DNA from: Acutalibacter sp. 1XD8-33
GTDB taxonomy: Bacteria; Bacillota; Clostridia; Oscillospirales; Acutalibacteraceae
NCBI RefSeq assembly: GCF_003612555.1
Contig: NZ_RAZF01000001.1
Span: forward strand, 124,001-188,000
DNA length: 64,000 nt
Reading direction: 5' to 3'
The notes under the pieces: model-generated
Told to the model about the DNA's origin: nothing
Seen by the model: only the letters and a program-made list of their open reading frames with translations
The model's database searches: none
Shown: piece after piece, positions 17,047 to 25,339 of the stretch
Layout of the letters: each line of letters starts with the position of its first letter
How positions within the stretch are numbered: position 1 is the first letter of the stretch
Made by a program: the position numbers and the translations under genes

Positions 17047-18138
17047 ATGGTCTGCCCCCGATGTAAAGCCCAGGTCCCCCAAGGAGCCTCCCACTGCCCA
17101 AAATGCGGCGCGAAATTCACACGGGGCGTCTACTGCCCCCATTGTCGAGCGGTTATCCCCGCCAGCTCTCCGAAATGCCCTCAATGCGGGAAGCCACTGC
17201 GGCAGGCTGGTACAGCCCCACCGGCCTCCAAGGGAAAAGAAAAAAAGCCGCTCACAAAGCGGTGGTGGTTCTGGGGAATCTGCGGGCTCCTTGTCCTGGG
17301 CATTCTGGGGAATATCGGACAAGCTCTTTCCGGCGGCGGAGATACCGATTCCATCTCTTCCAGCACGACATCCGCTCCGGAAACCGGCCTTCCTGTCTCC
17401 GAGTCCATGGTTACCCCCGCTCCCAGCTCCACACCTCTGAATCTCCTGTTAGCCGCAAACGTGCATGTAAACGATGTAATGAACGGGACAAAGACCGAAA
17501 AAATTGGCCAGCGGGCCCATATTAACATGCGAAAATCTGACGCAACGGCTGCCTCCATGGAGGAGTTCACGGCCTTTGTTCAGGAAAAAGTCCGGGACAG
17601 CGGCTACAACTGGTGGTCTATTCTCTTTGAGGACGGCACGGGAATCTGCTTCCCCGCCAGCAGCTCTTCAGCCGCCTCCTATGGAGAAGTCGACGAGGAG
17701 GGCTGCATTACCCAGGTGGAAGGAGACATCTTTCTGGCTTCCGGCACAAAAGGCTACACCTATGCCCAGCGAACTCCTGCGCCCGAGCCCACGCCAACCC
17801 CTGCTTCCACGCCCACGGCCTCTTCCGCGTCCGCTGCCCAAAGCCAAGCAAGTTCCGACACCAGCGGCAAAGCCACAGAAAGTCCGTCAAATGCTTCCAG
17901 TAGCAGGGAGACCGCCAGCGAGAACGGCGGCAACGCGGACAATTTTAATGCTCATGACAACCCAGACCAGCAGCAGACATCCGCAAAGTATGTGTTGAAT
18001 ACCAGCTCTATGAAATTCCACTATCCTTCCTGCAAAGACGTAAAAAAGATCGCCGAGAAGAACTACTCCACCTTTGATGGAACTCGGGAGGAGGCAGTAG
18101 CCGATGGTTACTCTCCCTGCGGCCATTGCAAACCTTAA
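17047..18138 (+). CDS. Double zinc-ribbon membrane protein with C-terminal Cys/His domain
   Basis: A 363-residue protein. Residues 1-50 form two zinc ribbons (four CxxC pairs: CPRC, CPKC, CPHC, CPQC). One membrane helix follows at about 72-92 (WWFWGICGLLVLGILGNIG), then a Ser/Thr/Pro-rich extracellular region. The C-terminus (YVLNTSSMKFHYPSCKDVKKI ... GYSPCGHCKP) resembles the Ada-like metal-binding module often found at the end of secreted Clostridial proteins. The function is unknown. GAGGAATAAGCC precedes the ATG. Confidence 0.75.
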   Translation: MVCPRCKAQVPQGASHCPKCGAKFTRGVYCPHCRAVIPASSPKCPQCGKPLRQAGTAPPASKGKEKKPLTKRWWFWGICGLLVLGILGNIGQALSGGGDTDSISSSTTSAPETGLPVSESMVTPAPSSTPLNLLLAANVHVNDVMNGTKTEKIGQRAHINMRKSDATAASMEEFTAFVQEKVRDSGYNWWSILFEDGTGICFPASSSSAASYGEVDEEGCITQVEGDIFLASGTKGYTYAQRTPAPEPTPTPASTPTASSASAAQSQASSDTSGKATESPSNASSSRETASENGGNADNFNAHDNPDQQQTSAKYVLNTSSMKFHYPSCKDVKKIAEKNYSTFDGTREEAVADGYSPCGHCKP

Positions 18139-18230
18139 CCGAATCTCCAAAGGACATAGCCGCGATCCTGTAAATGGGATAAAAGCAATTCGGTCAGAAT
18201 CGGTTCAAAGGTCAAAATTCTATCCAATTC

Positions 18231-19109
18231 CTACACCCGTTGCCAAAGCAGCATATTGTTTTCAAACAGAGCGTTCAGCCTGCCGGCGTCCTTCAGCCAT
18301 GCCAGATAGGAACGGATGGTGCTGCCTACCAGGACATATTGCTCAAAGTTCATTGCCAGCCCATGGTCCGTAAACAGTTTTTGCAGGATGGTCTCAAAGC
18401 AGAGCGGCTCCCGGCAGATATCGACAATTTTTTCCGCAATCTCCAACACCTTGTCCATATTGTACTGCACGAGGCCGGCTATATCCTCCGCCGCTTCCGC
18501 ATGGGCCGGGACGAACAGTTTTGCTTGCAGGAATTTCACCGTCTCCAGGGTTTTCAGATAGGCGGCAACGTCATAGATAAAGCCAATCTGATACTTGTCC
18601 AGCGTTTCCCGGCTGGACAGGCAATCCGCCAGATAGACCACATCGTCAGGCGTCCGAAAGCCCACCATGTCAAAAAAGTGTCCGGGCAGGGGGATAAGCT
18701 CAAAGCCCTCCGGTAGACATTCCTTCGTTAACTCCTGGGCATCGCTCTCTTGGGCCATGAGGAATTTATGCCGCAGCTCCTTACACGGATAGCCGCCGTA
18801 TAAAAAGGACGGCTCCAGAATGGGGTGGCGGGTAAAGGCGCAGTCAATTCCCGGCGCGTAGATTTTGCATCCGGTCTGGCCCTGCAAATATCTGTTTCCG
18901 CCGATGTGGTCAGCGTTGGAGTGGGTGTTGTAGATGGCTGTGAGCCGCCAGCCGTTGGCATCCAAAAGCTGCCGGACCTTGCGGCCAGCGTCCTTATCAT
19001 TGCCGCTGTCGATCAGGCAGACGTCCTGCCCGTCCAGCCGCACCAGCCCAATCTTCGCCGGGCTCTGGATGTAATAGCTTCGCTCCGAAACCTGGATCAA
19101 TTCGTACAT
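18231..19109 (-). CDS. Metallo-beta-lactamase-fold hydrolase with HxNxDH motif
   Basis: About 292 residues. The metal-site motif reads THSNADHIGGN, so the usual HxHxDH has Asn in place of the second His. The other ligands are in place: PLPGHFFD (His), YLADC (Asp) and FVPAHAEA (His). The start at 19109 was chosen because AGGAGG lies 9 bases upstream; the ATG at 19118 is only one base from it. It is the last gene of a three-gene minus-strand unit behind an XRE-cupin regulator. The substrate is unknown. Confidence 0.82.
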   Translation of the reverse strand: MYELIQVSERSYYIQSPAKIGLVRLDGQDVCLIDSGNDKDAGRKVRQLLDANGWRLTAIYNTHSNADHIGGNRYLQGQTGCKIYAPGIDCAFTRHPILEPSFLYGGYPCKELRHKFLMAQESDAQELTKECLPEGFELIPLPGHFFDMVGFRTPDDVVYLADCLSSRETLDKYQIGFIYDVAAYLKTLETVKFLQAKLFVPAHAEAAEDIAGLVQYNMDKVLEIAEKIVDICREPLCFETILQKLFTDHGLAMNFEQYVLVGSTIRSYLAWLKDAGRLNALFENNMLLWQRV

Positions 19110-19132
19110 AGTTGACATCCTCCTATGGCTTG

Positions 19133-19600
19133 TTATTCAAAATTCGCAGTCATGGTTCCTTTTTGAAGAATATGGCCTTCCGCTTTCTTTAAAAAGGCTC
19201 TTTTTAGAGAATGAACACTTAATTGGACTTCGCAGTCCAGCGCATAGACAGTGAAGCGATAGGTATGTGTTTTCCCGTTTGGCGGTTTTGGCCCCGCGTA
19301 CCGGTGAAAACCATACCCAACGCCTTGGCAAGCGCCACCCAATCCGGGCACATAACTCCCGGCAGAAATCCCACTGTCCACCCGATTGGCAGCGGGAATG
19401 TTCCATATAAGCCAGTGAGTAAAATTCTTGATAGGATGCGATACATCTTCCAATATGATTGCAAGTGTTTTTGCCTGTGGAGACAGGTTCATCAAAATGA
19501 ACTCTGGCGATTTATCTTGTCCGCGCCCGGTATTTTCTGTTGGGAATATGCCGCCATTTTCTATGCCAGTACAGATAAACTCTAACGTGTCAGCTTTCAT
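19133..19600 (-). CDS. YbhB/YbcL family PEBP-like protein
   Basis: A 155-residue phosphatidylethanolamine-binding-protein fold. Family features are SPEFILMNLSPQAKTLAIILEDVSHP (the D-x-D/H ligand area), FTHWLIWNIPA, GYGFHRYAGPKPP (the GxxGYxGPxPP loop) and HTYRFTVYALD. There is no signal peptide, so it is cytoplasmic. Bacterial members have no settled role. It lies 10 bases after the regulator gene and 23 bases before the metallo-hydrolase start, in one unit. Confidence 0.88.
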   Translation of the reverse strand: MKADTLEFICTGIENGGIFPTENTGRGQDKSPEFILMNLSPQAKTLAIILEDVSHPIKNFTHWLIWNIPAANRVDSGISAGSYVPGLGGACQGVGYGFHRYAGPKPPNGKTHTYRFTVYALDCEVQLSVHSLKRAFLKKAEGHILQKGTMTANFE

Positions 19601-19610
19601 ATTTGCCCTC

Positions 19611-20171
19611 CTAACGATTGGGATAAAATATGGTGTTGTAGACCTCGCACCTGTCCCCGGTCAAATTCTGATAGGCGTGGGGAATATCGGCCCGGAAACG
19701 GATGGCCTGTTTCTCGCTGACCTCCACCGGCCTGTCTCCCAGAACAAGCCGGAGCGTCCCCCGCAGGACAAAGATGTGCTCCTCCACTCCATCATTGTGC
19801 TTGTCTGAGAAATGGCGGCAGCCCGGGTCAAACTCAATGTAGAATGTCTCCACGCTCCGACCCGCCGGGTCATAGGTGAACAGCGGATAGGCTCTCATTT
19901 TACCGCTGTCCCCCAAGACCACGTTTGCCTCGTCCGGGCCGGCGGCGGTGTATTCCGTCTGCGGTTCTTCCAGAAAAGCTGACAGTGGTGTTTTCAGTCC
20001 CGTGGCGATCTTCCAGAGGGTCGTCACCGTTGGAACGGACTGCCCGCGTTCGATCTGGCCCAGCATGGGCTTGCTCACACCTGTCAGCGCCGCAGTATCA
20101 TCCAGGGAAAGTGTGCGGGCCATGCGGATGCTTTTCAGCTTCTCACCAATTCTCAAATTCATAGGTTCCAT
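19611..20171 (-). CDS. XRE-family regulator with C-terminal cupin
   Basis: A 186-residue regulator. Residues about 5-60 are a lambda-repressor-like helix-turn-helix (LSLDDTAALTGVSKPMLGQIERG), and residues 105-186 are a cupin barrel (FSDKHNDGVEEHIFVLRGTLRLVLGDRPVEV). Such fusions sense a small ligand through the cupin and control nearby genes, so the likely targets are the downstream PEBP and metallo-hydrolase genes. CGGAGCGG precedes the ATG, and a TATAAT box lies about 40 bases upstream on the minus strand. Confidence 0.88.
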   Translation of the reverse strand: MEPMNLRIGEKLKSIRMARTLSLDDTAALTGVSKPMLGQIERGQSVPTVTTLWKIATGLKTPLSAFLEEPQTEYTAAGPDEANVVLGDSGKMRAYPLFTYDPAGRSVETFYIEFDPGCRHFSDKHNDGVEEHIFVLRGTLRLVLGDRPVEVSEKQAIRFRADIPHAYQNLTGDRCEVYNTIFYPNR

Positions 20172-20299
20172 TTTATATCCGCTCCGTATGTTTTCACAAA
20201 CTAGAAAACTATTATAGCATATTTAACGGATAAATGGAAGCCCACAAAGAAAAAAGTTATTTCCCGTGGTCTTTCCTCTGGAGTCTGATTTAAAACCGA

Positions 20300-20338
20300 A
20301 AAAAGGTCGGGCCCTCTTAAGGAGCGCCCGACCTTTTC
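20300..20338 (-). terminator. Terminator of the pot operon
   Basis: AAAGGTCGGGC pairs with GCCCGACCTTT around a 12-base loop. On the minus strand it is followed by a run of T residues, and it lies 85 bases after the potD stop. T residues also follow on the plus side, so it may work both ways. Confidence 0.85.
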
Positions 20339-20342
20339 TTTA

Positions 20343-20399
20343 TATAGTCACGCAGTTCAAAAGAGGTACTTTATCTCTATTTCAAGCGCGTTTACTATA
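20343..20399 (+). repeat. Family D short hairpin element, copy 3 (short form)
   Basis: The ends are TATAGTCACGCAGTTCAAAAGA and TTCAAGCGCGTTTACTATA, matching the longer copy at 43.1 kb but with the middle GGCGG hairpin missing. It is 57 bases long and sits between the pot terminator and potD. Confidence 0.6.
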
Positions 20400-20422
20400 T
20401 TATGTTGCAAATGGTGCCAAAG

Positions 20423-21607
20423 TTACGCCAGCTCTCTCTTCCGCTTGCGACGCTTATAGACAATGATGGCGATATACACCCCCAGAAAGCCCAAGATGAT
20501 AGCCACCAGCACCGCCGACTCCCCAGGACCGCCCATCTTCACCTCGGCCCAGAGGCTGTCCACCAGCTGGGCAGTCTCCCCCGGCAGGTTCACAAAGACC
20601 TGGGTGCGGGACAGCGTCTCCTGGCTGGGGTAGTGCAGCGGGCTCTTTGCCACCTCCGGGTCGATGTACTCCTTGGCGGCGGTCTCCGGGGTGGAATAGC
20701 CCACGTAGTCCATATTGGCCCCGGCAATCTCCGGGTCGCAGAGGAAGTTAATGTACTCCTCCGCCTCCGCCTGATGGTCGCTGGTCCTGGGGACGCAGGC
20801 TGCGTCCACAAAGAAGTTGGTCCCCTCCTCCGGCACCGCGAAGGAGATGTTCTCCGAGTTGTCCACCAGGATCGCCGCGTCCCCGGCGTAATAGGGGGCG
20901 ATCCAGGCCTCGCCATTCTCCATCTTGTCGAAGATCTGGTCCATCACGTACCCCTGGAGAATGGGGCGCTGCTGCTTCAGAAGCTCCGCTGCGGCCTGCC
21001 AGTCCTCCGGGTCGATGGTGTTCACGTTCTGGCCCAGCAGGAACTGGGCGATGGCGAAGCTGTCCCGGGGGTTGTCGAACATGAGGATCTTCCCCGCGTA
21101 CTCGTCGTCCCACAGGCTCTCCCAGCTGGTGACCTCCTGGATGTGGTCCGTGTTGTAGAACACCCCCACCACCCCCCAGGTGTAGGGCACGGAGTACCGG
21201 TTGTCCGGGTCGTAGTCCGGGTTCCGGAACTGCTGGTCCACATACTGGAAATTGGGGATATTCCCGAAATCCAGCTGCGCCAGCATGTCCTCGTCAATGA
21301 GCTTGGACACCATGTAGTCGGAGGGGAAGATCACGTCGTAGTCCGCGCCCCCTCCGGCCAGCTTGGAGTAGAGGGACTCGTTGCTGTCGAAGGTGGTATA
21401 GTTCACCCGGATTCCCGTGCGCCGGGTGAACTCCGCGTTCACGTCCATGCTTCCGTCCGTGCCGTTGGCGATGTACTCCCCCCAGTTGTACACATTGATG
21501 GTCACCCCCCGGTCTGGGGCGGCCCCGCCATCTTGAGCAAGGGCTCCCACCGGAAGCAGCAGCGCCCCCAGGCAGGCCAGAAAAACAGAAACCAGCCGTC
21601 TCATCAT
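20423..21607 (-). CDS. potD: Spermidine/putrescine ABC transporter substrate-binding protein, tail-anchored
   Basis: A 394-residue PotD. After a signal peptide, the mature part begins with TINVYNWGEYIANGTDGSMDVNAEF, the usual PotD opening, with DVIFPSDYMV and the acidic and aromatic polyamine-site residues further on. There is no classical lipobox at the cleavage site. Instead the C-terminus has a membrane helix (AVLVAIILGFLGVYIAIIVY) followed by KRRKRKRELA, which should hold the protein in the membrane. Its ATG overlaps the potC stop, and GGAGG lies inside the potC end. Confidence 0.92.
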   Translation of the reverse strand: MMRRLVSVFLACLGALLLPVGALAQDGGAAPDRGVTINVYNWGEYIANGTDGSMDVNAEFTRRTGIRVNYTTFDSNESLYSKLAGGGADYDVIFPSDYMVSKLIDEDMLAQLDFGNIPNFQYVDQQFRNPDYDPDNRYSVPYTWGVVGVFYNTDHIQEVTSWESLWDDEYAGKILMFDNPRDSFAIAQFLLGQNVNTIDPEDWQAAAELLKQQRPILQGYVMDQIFDKMENGEAWIAPYYAGDAAILVDNSENISFAVPEEGTNFFVDAACVPRTSDHQAEAEEYINFLCDPEIAGANMDYVGYSTPETAAKEYIDPEVAKSPLHYPSQETLSRTQVFVNLPGETAQLVDSLWAEVKMGGPGESAVLVAIILGFLGVYIAIIVYKRRKRKRELA

Positions 21608-22419
21608 CCGTTCTCCTCCATTTCCTGAATCTGCCGGTTCACCTTGGCCGTGCGCACGTTCACCACAATGAGCAGAGCCATCACCGCCGCGAACAGCACC
21701 GTGGACAGGGCGTTGATCTCCGGGCTCACCCGCTTGCGGGTCATGGAGTAGATGTAGATGGGCAGGGTCTGGGTGGTGCCGCTGGTGAAGTAGCTGATGA
21801 CAAAGTCGTCGATGGACAGGGTGAAGGCCATGATCATCCCGGTGACGATGCCCGGCATAATCTCCGGGAGCACCACCTTGAAGAAGGCCTTGACCGGAGG
21901 ACAACCCAGGTCCTGGGCGGCCTCATAGAGGGCTGGGTCCATCTGCCGCAGCTTTGGCAGCACGGAGAGGATCACATAGGGCAGGCAAAAGGTGATGTGG
22001 GCCGCGATAATGGAAGTCATGCCCAGGCTACGCCCTCCGAAGAGCCCCACCGCGAACACAAAGAGCAGCATCATGGACACGCCGGTGACGATCTCCGGGT
22101 TCACCATAGGGAAATTGGTGATGTTCATCATAATGCGCTTAGGAAGGCGCTTCATAGAGCTAATGCCAATAGCCGCCACAGTGCCCAGCACGGTGGACAC
22201 CACCGCCGCGGCCACAGCAATCAGCAGGGTGTTTCGTAGGGCCTCCAGAATCAACCGGTCCTCAAAGAGCTTTTCATACCATTTCAGAGAAAATCCGCTC
22301 CATACGGTGCGGCTGGAGGTCTCCGTGTCGTTGAAGGAAAACACGATGAGCACCAGAATGGGTGCATAGAGAAAAAGAAAAATCAAAAAGGTGTAGACGC
22401 GTCCGATTGCCTTGGTCAC
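21604..22419 (-). CDS. potC: Spermidine/putrescine ABC transporter permease
   Basis: A 271-residue permease with six predicted membrane helices and the BPD-type coupling region EAAQDLGCPPVKAFFKVVLPEIMPGIVTG near residues 165-195 (EAA loop). It forms the translocation channel with PotB. Its start overlaps the potB stop by four bases (ATGA), and its stop overlaps the potD start, so the three genes are tightly coupled. Confidence 0.94.
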   Translation of the reverse strand: MTKAIGRVYTFLIFLFLYAPILVLIVFSFNDTETSSRTVWSGFSLKWYEKLFEDRLILEALRNTLLIAVAAAVVSTVLGTVAAIGISSMKRLPKRIMMNITNFPMVNPEIVTGVSMMLLFVFAVGLFGGRSLGMTSIIAAHITFCLPYVILSVLPKLRQMDPALYEAAQDLGCPPVKAFFKVVLPEIMPGIVTGMIMAFTLSIDDFVISYFTSGTTQTLPIYIYSMTRKRVSPEINALSTVLFAAVMALLIVVNVRTAKVNRQIQEMEENG

Positions 22420-23243
22420 AGCAGCATCCCTCCTCCCGCGTTTGTTTCCCCGTCGTCAAACTGGTTCATAATTCCCATGCAGATCAGGATGATCACCATC
22501 AGCACCAGGGAGATGGCGGAGCCCAGGTTGGGGTTGTAGGCGCTGCCCAGGAACTGCATGTCGATCAGGTCCCCGATGAGCAGATTCCCGCCGCCGCCCA
22601 GCATCTTGGAGATAATGAAGGTGCTCACCGCGGGCACGAACACCATGGTCACCCCGGAGATCACCCCGGGCATGCTCATGGGCACTACCACCTTGAGAAA
22701 GACCTTTCTGCCGTCGGCTCCCAGATCCTGGGCGGCTTCAATCACGCTCTGGTCGATTTTCGTCAGCACCGAATAGAGAGGCAAAATCATGTAGGGGATG
22801 TAGTTGTACACCATGCCCAGCACCACGGCCCCGGCGGTGTTGATCATATGGACCCGAGGCAGGCCCAGGGCGGAGAGGGCGGCATTGATCAGGCCGTTGT
22901 CCTCCAGAAGGGTCATCCAGGCATAGGTGCGCAGAAGGAAGTTCATCCACATGGGCAGCATCACCAGCATGACCATCACGCTCTGGCGCTTGGCCGGGAG
23001 CTTGGAGATGCTGTAGGCCAGGGGGTAGCCCAACACCAGGGAGACTGCCGTGGCCACCGCCCCCAGCCAGATGGACCGGAGAAACACATTGGAATACTGC
23101 CCCACGCTGAGGATATTCTCTAGAGTAAAGGTCCCGGACTTGTCCGTAAAGGCGAACCAGGCCACCAGAAGCATTGGCAGCACGATAAATACCGTCATCC
23201 ACACCGTATAGGGCGCGGAAAGGAGCTTAGAATTCGTTTTCAT
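22416..23243 (-). CDS. potB: Spermidine/putrescine ABC transporter permease
   Basis: A 275-residue permease with the EAA loop IEAAQDLGADGRKVFLKVVVPMSMPGVISG. The start at 23243 was chosen because GAGGAGGT lies just upstream inside the potA end; the longer frame back to 23360 is the potA shadow. It overlaps potA by 17 bases and potC by 4. Confidence 0.93.
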   Translation of the reverse strand: MKTNSKLLSAPYTVWMTVFIVLPMLLVAWFAFTDKSGTFTLENILSVGQYSNVFLRSIWLGAVATAVSLVLGYPLAYSISKLPAKRQSVMVMLVMLPMWMNFLLRTYAWMTLLEDNGLINAALSALGLPRVHMINTAGAVVLGMVYNYIPYMILPLYSVLTKIDQSVIEAAQDLGADGRKVFLKVVVPMSMPGVISGVTMVFVPAVSTFIISKMLGGGGNLLIGDLIDMQFLGSAYNPNLGSAISLVLMVIILICMGIMNQFDDGETNAGGGMLL

Positions 23244-24378
23244 CGGTGACCTCCTCTGCCTCTTCGCTGGCGGCCATGTCCTCTTCCATCTCGTCGGAGA
23301 AGGTGCTGTAGTCGCCGAACATGCCGGAGTACTCCGATTTCGCCATAACGTGGATGTCATCCGGGGTTAGGGAAAGGCCGATCCGGTCCCCTACCTCCCG
23401 GTAGTCTGTGGACTGGATCATCCACTTGAAGCCCGCCACGTCCACGATGATCTCGTAGTGGACCCCCTTGAAGGTGACGTTGGTCACCTGGCCGGTGATG
23501 TGGGTAGAGTCCGCTTCCACCACATCAATATCCTCTGGGCGAATCACCACGTCCACGGGGCTGTTCTGTCCGAAGCCCTTGTCCAGGCACTGGAACACGT
23601 GCCCGGCGAACTTCACCTCGTAGTCCTTCACCATCACGCCATCCAGAATATTGGATTCGCCAATAAAGTCCGCCACAAAGGCGTTCCGGGGCTCGTTGTA
23701 GATGTCTGTGGGAGAGCCGATCTGCTGAATTACGCCCCCATCCATCACCACCACCCGGTCTGACATGGACAGGGCCTCCTCCTGGTCGTGGGTGACGAAC
23801 ACGAAGGTGATTCCGGTCTGCTGCTGGAGCTTTTTCAGCTCTACCTGCATGTCCTTGCGCAGCTTCAGGTCCAGGGCGGAGAGGGGCTCGTCCAGCAGCA
23901 GCACCTTGGGCTCGTTTGCCAGGGCCCGGGCCATCGCCACCCGCTGCTGCTGCCCGCCGGAGAGTTGTCCCACACCCCGGTGGGCGTAGCCGGTGAGGTT
24001 CACCATGCTGAGCATCTCGTGGACCGTGCGCTTCACCTCGGACTCCTTCTTCCCCTTCAGGCGCATCCCGAAGGCAATGTTGTCGTACACGTTCAGGTGG
24101 GGGAACAGGGCGTACTTCTGGAAGATGGTGTTCACCTCCCGCTTATGAGGGGGCAGGGCGGTGATGTTTTTTCCATAAAAAAAGACCTCGCCCCCGTCCG
24201 GCTTGATAAAGCCTCCGATGGTTCTGAGCACGGTAGTTTTTCCACAGCCCGAAGGGCCCAGAAGAGTAACAAACTCCCCGTCGTGGATGTCCAGGTTAAA
24301 TCCGGACAAGACCTGCTCGCCATCATAAGACACGGCAATGTCTTTCATGGAGATGATAGAGCTTTCCCTTGTGTTCAT
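23227..24378 (-). CDS. potA: Spermidine/putrescine ABC transporter ATPase
   Basis: A 383-residue ATPase. The Walker A is GPSGCGKTT, the ABC signature LSGGQQQRVAMARAL and the Walker B VLLLDEPLSALD, followed by the H-loop VTHDQEEA. The C-terminal third is the TOBE-type regulatory domain (VDVVIRPEDIDVV). The start at 24378 has AGGAG 10 bases upstream. It is the first gene of the potABCD operon and is preceded by a leader of about 265 bases. The last 25 residues are an acidic tail. Confidence 0.95.
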   Translation of the reverse strand: MNTRESSIISMKDIAVSYDGEQVLSGFNLDIHDGEFVTLLGPSGCGKTTVLRTIGGFIKPDGGEVFFYGKNITALPPHKREVNTIFQKYALFPHLNVYDNIAFGMRLKGKKESEVKRTVHEMLSMVNLTGYAHRGVGQLSGGQQQRVAMARALANEPKVLLLDEPLSALDLKLRKDMQVELKKLQQQTGITFVFVTHDQEEALSMSDRVVVMDGGVIQQIGSPTDIYNEPRNAFVADFIGESNILDGVMVKDYEVKFAGHVFQCLDKGFGQNSPVDVVIRPEDIDVVEADSTHITGQVTNVTFKGVHYEIIVDVAGFKWMIQSTDYREVGDRIGLSLTPDDIHVMAKSEYSGMFGDYSTFSDEMEEDMAASEEAEEVTDENEF

Positions 24379-24645
24379 TTCTGTGCGTCTCCTTTGCGGC
24401 CACCAAAGCAAGCGCTGGCAAGGAGAAAATACGCCTCTGGCCAAAAAATGCTTCTGGTGGATGATAAAATTAGGTTGCGTGTCTTTCGTTATTCACAACA
24501 TAACCCGGTCCGGAATAGGGCCCGCTGCCTCCCGCAAAGGATTTTAGGTCCTCCCAATAAGGGATGGCCGGAGCAGCGTAACCGAACCGCTTTTATGGCC
24601 GCGGACCTCCTGAAAGCGCGGCCTTTTTACAGATGCAAACGCAAT
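24379..24645 (-). ncRNA. Long structured 5' leader of potABCD (unidentified cis-element)
   Basis: Between the promoter and potA lie about 265 transcribed but untranslated bases. Near its 5' end is a stem of GGCCGCG with CGCGGCC (plus-strand span about 24596-24622). Further on, CGCTGC and GCAGCG can enclose a TCCC-TTATT-GGGA hairpin. I could not match this to a named riboswitch class. A polyamine- or translation-dependent control element is plausible but is inference. Confidence 0.4.
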
Positions 24646-24651
24646 ATACAT

Positions 24652-24680
24652 ACTATACGAAAAAACGCGGGATTTGTCAA
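24652..24680 (-). promoter_or_regulatory. Sigma-A promoter of potABCD
   Basis: On the minus strand TTGACA (24675-24680) is followed after 17 bases by TATAGT (24652-24657). This is a near-consensus housekeeping promoter reading toward potA. Confidence 0.8.
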
Positions 24681-24717
24681 GGGAGAAATTTGAGGGGCAG
24701 TGCGAGTGCTTTTTTGA

Positions 24718-25245
24718 AGTAGTAGGAGGCCTCCGGCGGGGAGGGGTTCCGCCCCTCCACGCCTCCAAACTTTTTGAAAAGAAGTTTAAGACGTTACCTT
24801 CGGTAAGTCTCAAAAACTTTTACCTTGGTTAGCTGATTGCGATAAAGCCAGACACATCGGCCGGTCCAGCTGGTCAAAACTTGGCAAGGCCAAGTTTACA
24901 CCTGGTCGTCGTGTGGGGGTGCTGGTCCCCTGTGGGGACCGTCAAGCACCGACCGAACCGGCAGGTGAGACCGAAACCCCACGATCTTGCCGTAGGGGTG
25001 AGCGTGTGCCTGTGGCACACAAGCCGCGAACCGACCGAGCCGGCAGGCGAGAGTACGCCCTTTGGCCCGGAGGCCACTCCGTATGACTTTCAAAAACGAT
25101 AACCCTCTAGCAAGCTGAGAGCGCCCGCACCCAGCTTGGCAGAGTTTTGCGAAGCAAAACTCATGACACACCGCGAAACCCAGCCTGCTCCTTTCGCCTC
25201 GCTTGGCGCGGTGTGCCGGAGGCCTTCTATTACTCAAAACAAAAT
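24718..25245 (+). repeat. Family A multi-hairpin repeat, copy R3 (two tandem units)
   Basis: The longest copy, filling the gap between the pot promoter and the small membrane protein. Unit 1: palindrome 24924-24940 (GGTCC-CCTGTGG-GGACC), 8-base spacer, CCGACCGAACCGGCAGG at 24949-24965. Unit 2: palindrome 25004-25020 (GTGTG-CCTGTGG-CACAC), 10-base spacer, CCGACCGAGCCGGCAGG at 25031-25047. Extra hairpins include GGAGGGG/CCCCTCC at 24740-24758, AACTTGGC/GCCAAGTT about 24880-24898, and GAGTTTTGC/GCAAAACTC about 25141-25161. No convincing gene lies in this gap. Confidence 0.8.
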
Positions 25246-25270
25246 TCCGCCAGTAGCGCCGTTCTGGGCA

Positions 25271-25304
25271 AAAAATTGAGCCGGCAATAAATGCCGGCTC
25301 AATT
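25271..25304 (-). terminator. Terminator of the small membrane protein gene
   Basis: A perfect 12-base stem AATTGAGCCGGC with its complement around a 7-base loop. On the minus strand it runs into TTTTTT, 36 bases after the stop codon. Confidence 0.88.
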
Positions 25305-25339
25305 CGAGGTAAAATATGAAAGGACGAAAACCCTTATAC

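Noticed and set aside
24924-24965. tRNA-like element in family A (5-bp stem with 7-base loop, and a GGTTCGGTC segment on the other strand)
   Set aside because: The loop lacks the T33 expected of an anticodon loop, and the T-arm-like segment is on the wrong side; no acceptor stem or CCA end pairs.
24881-25102. Open frames within family A copy R3 (for example 73 residues on plus, 113 on minus)
   Set aside because: They have no ribosome site, and similar frames in R2 follow from the repeat sequence itself. A weak point in their favour is that the minus reading keeps CR(L/F)GR...(P/A)TG in several copies, so a codon-substitution test over all genome copies would be worthwhile.
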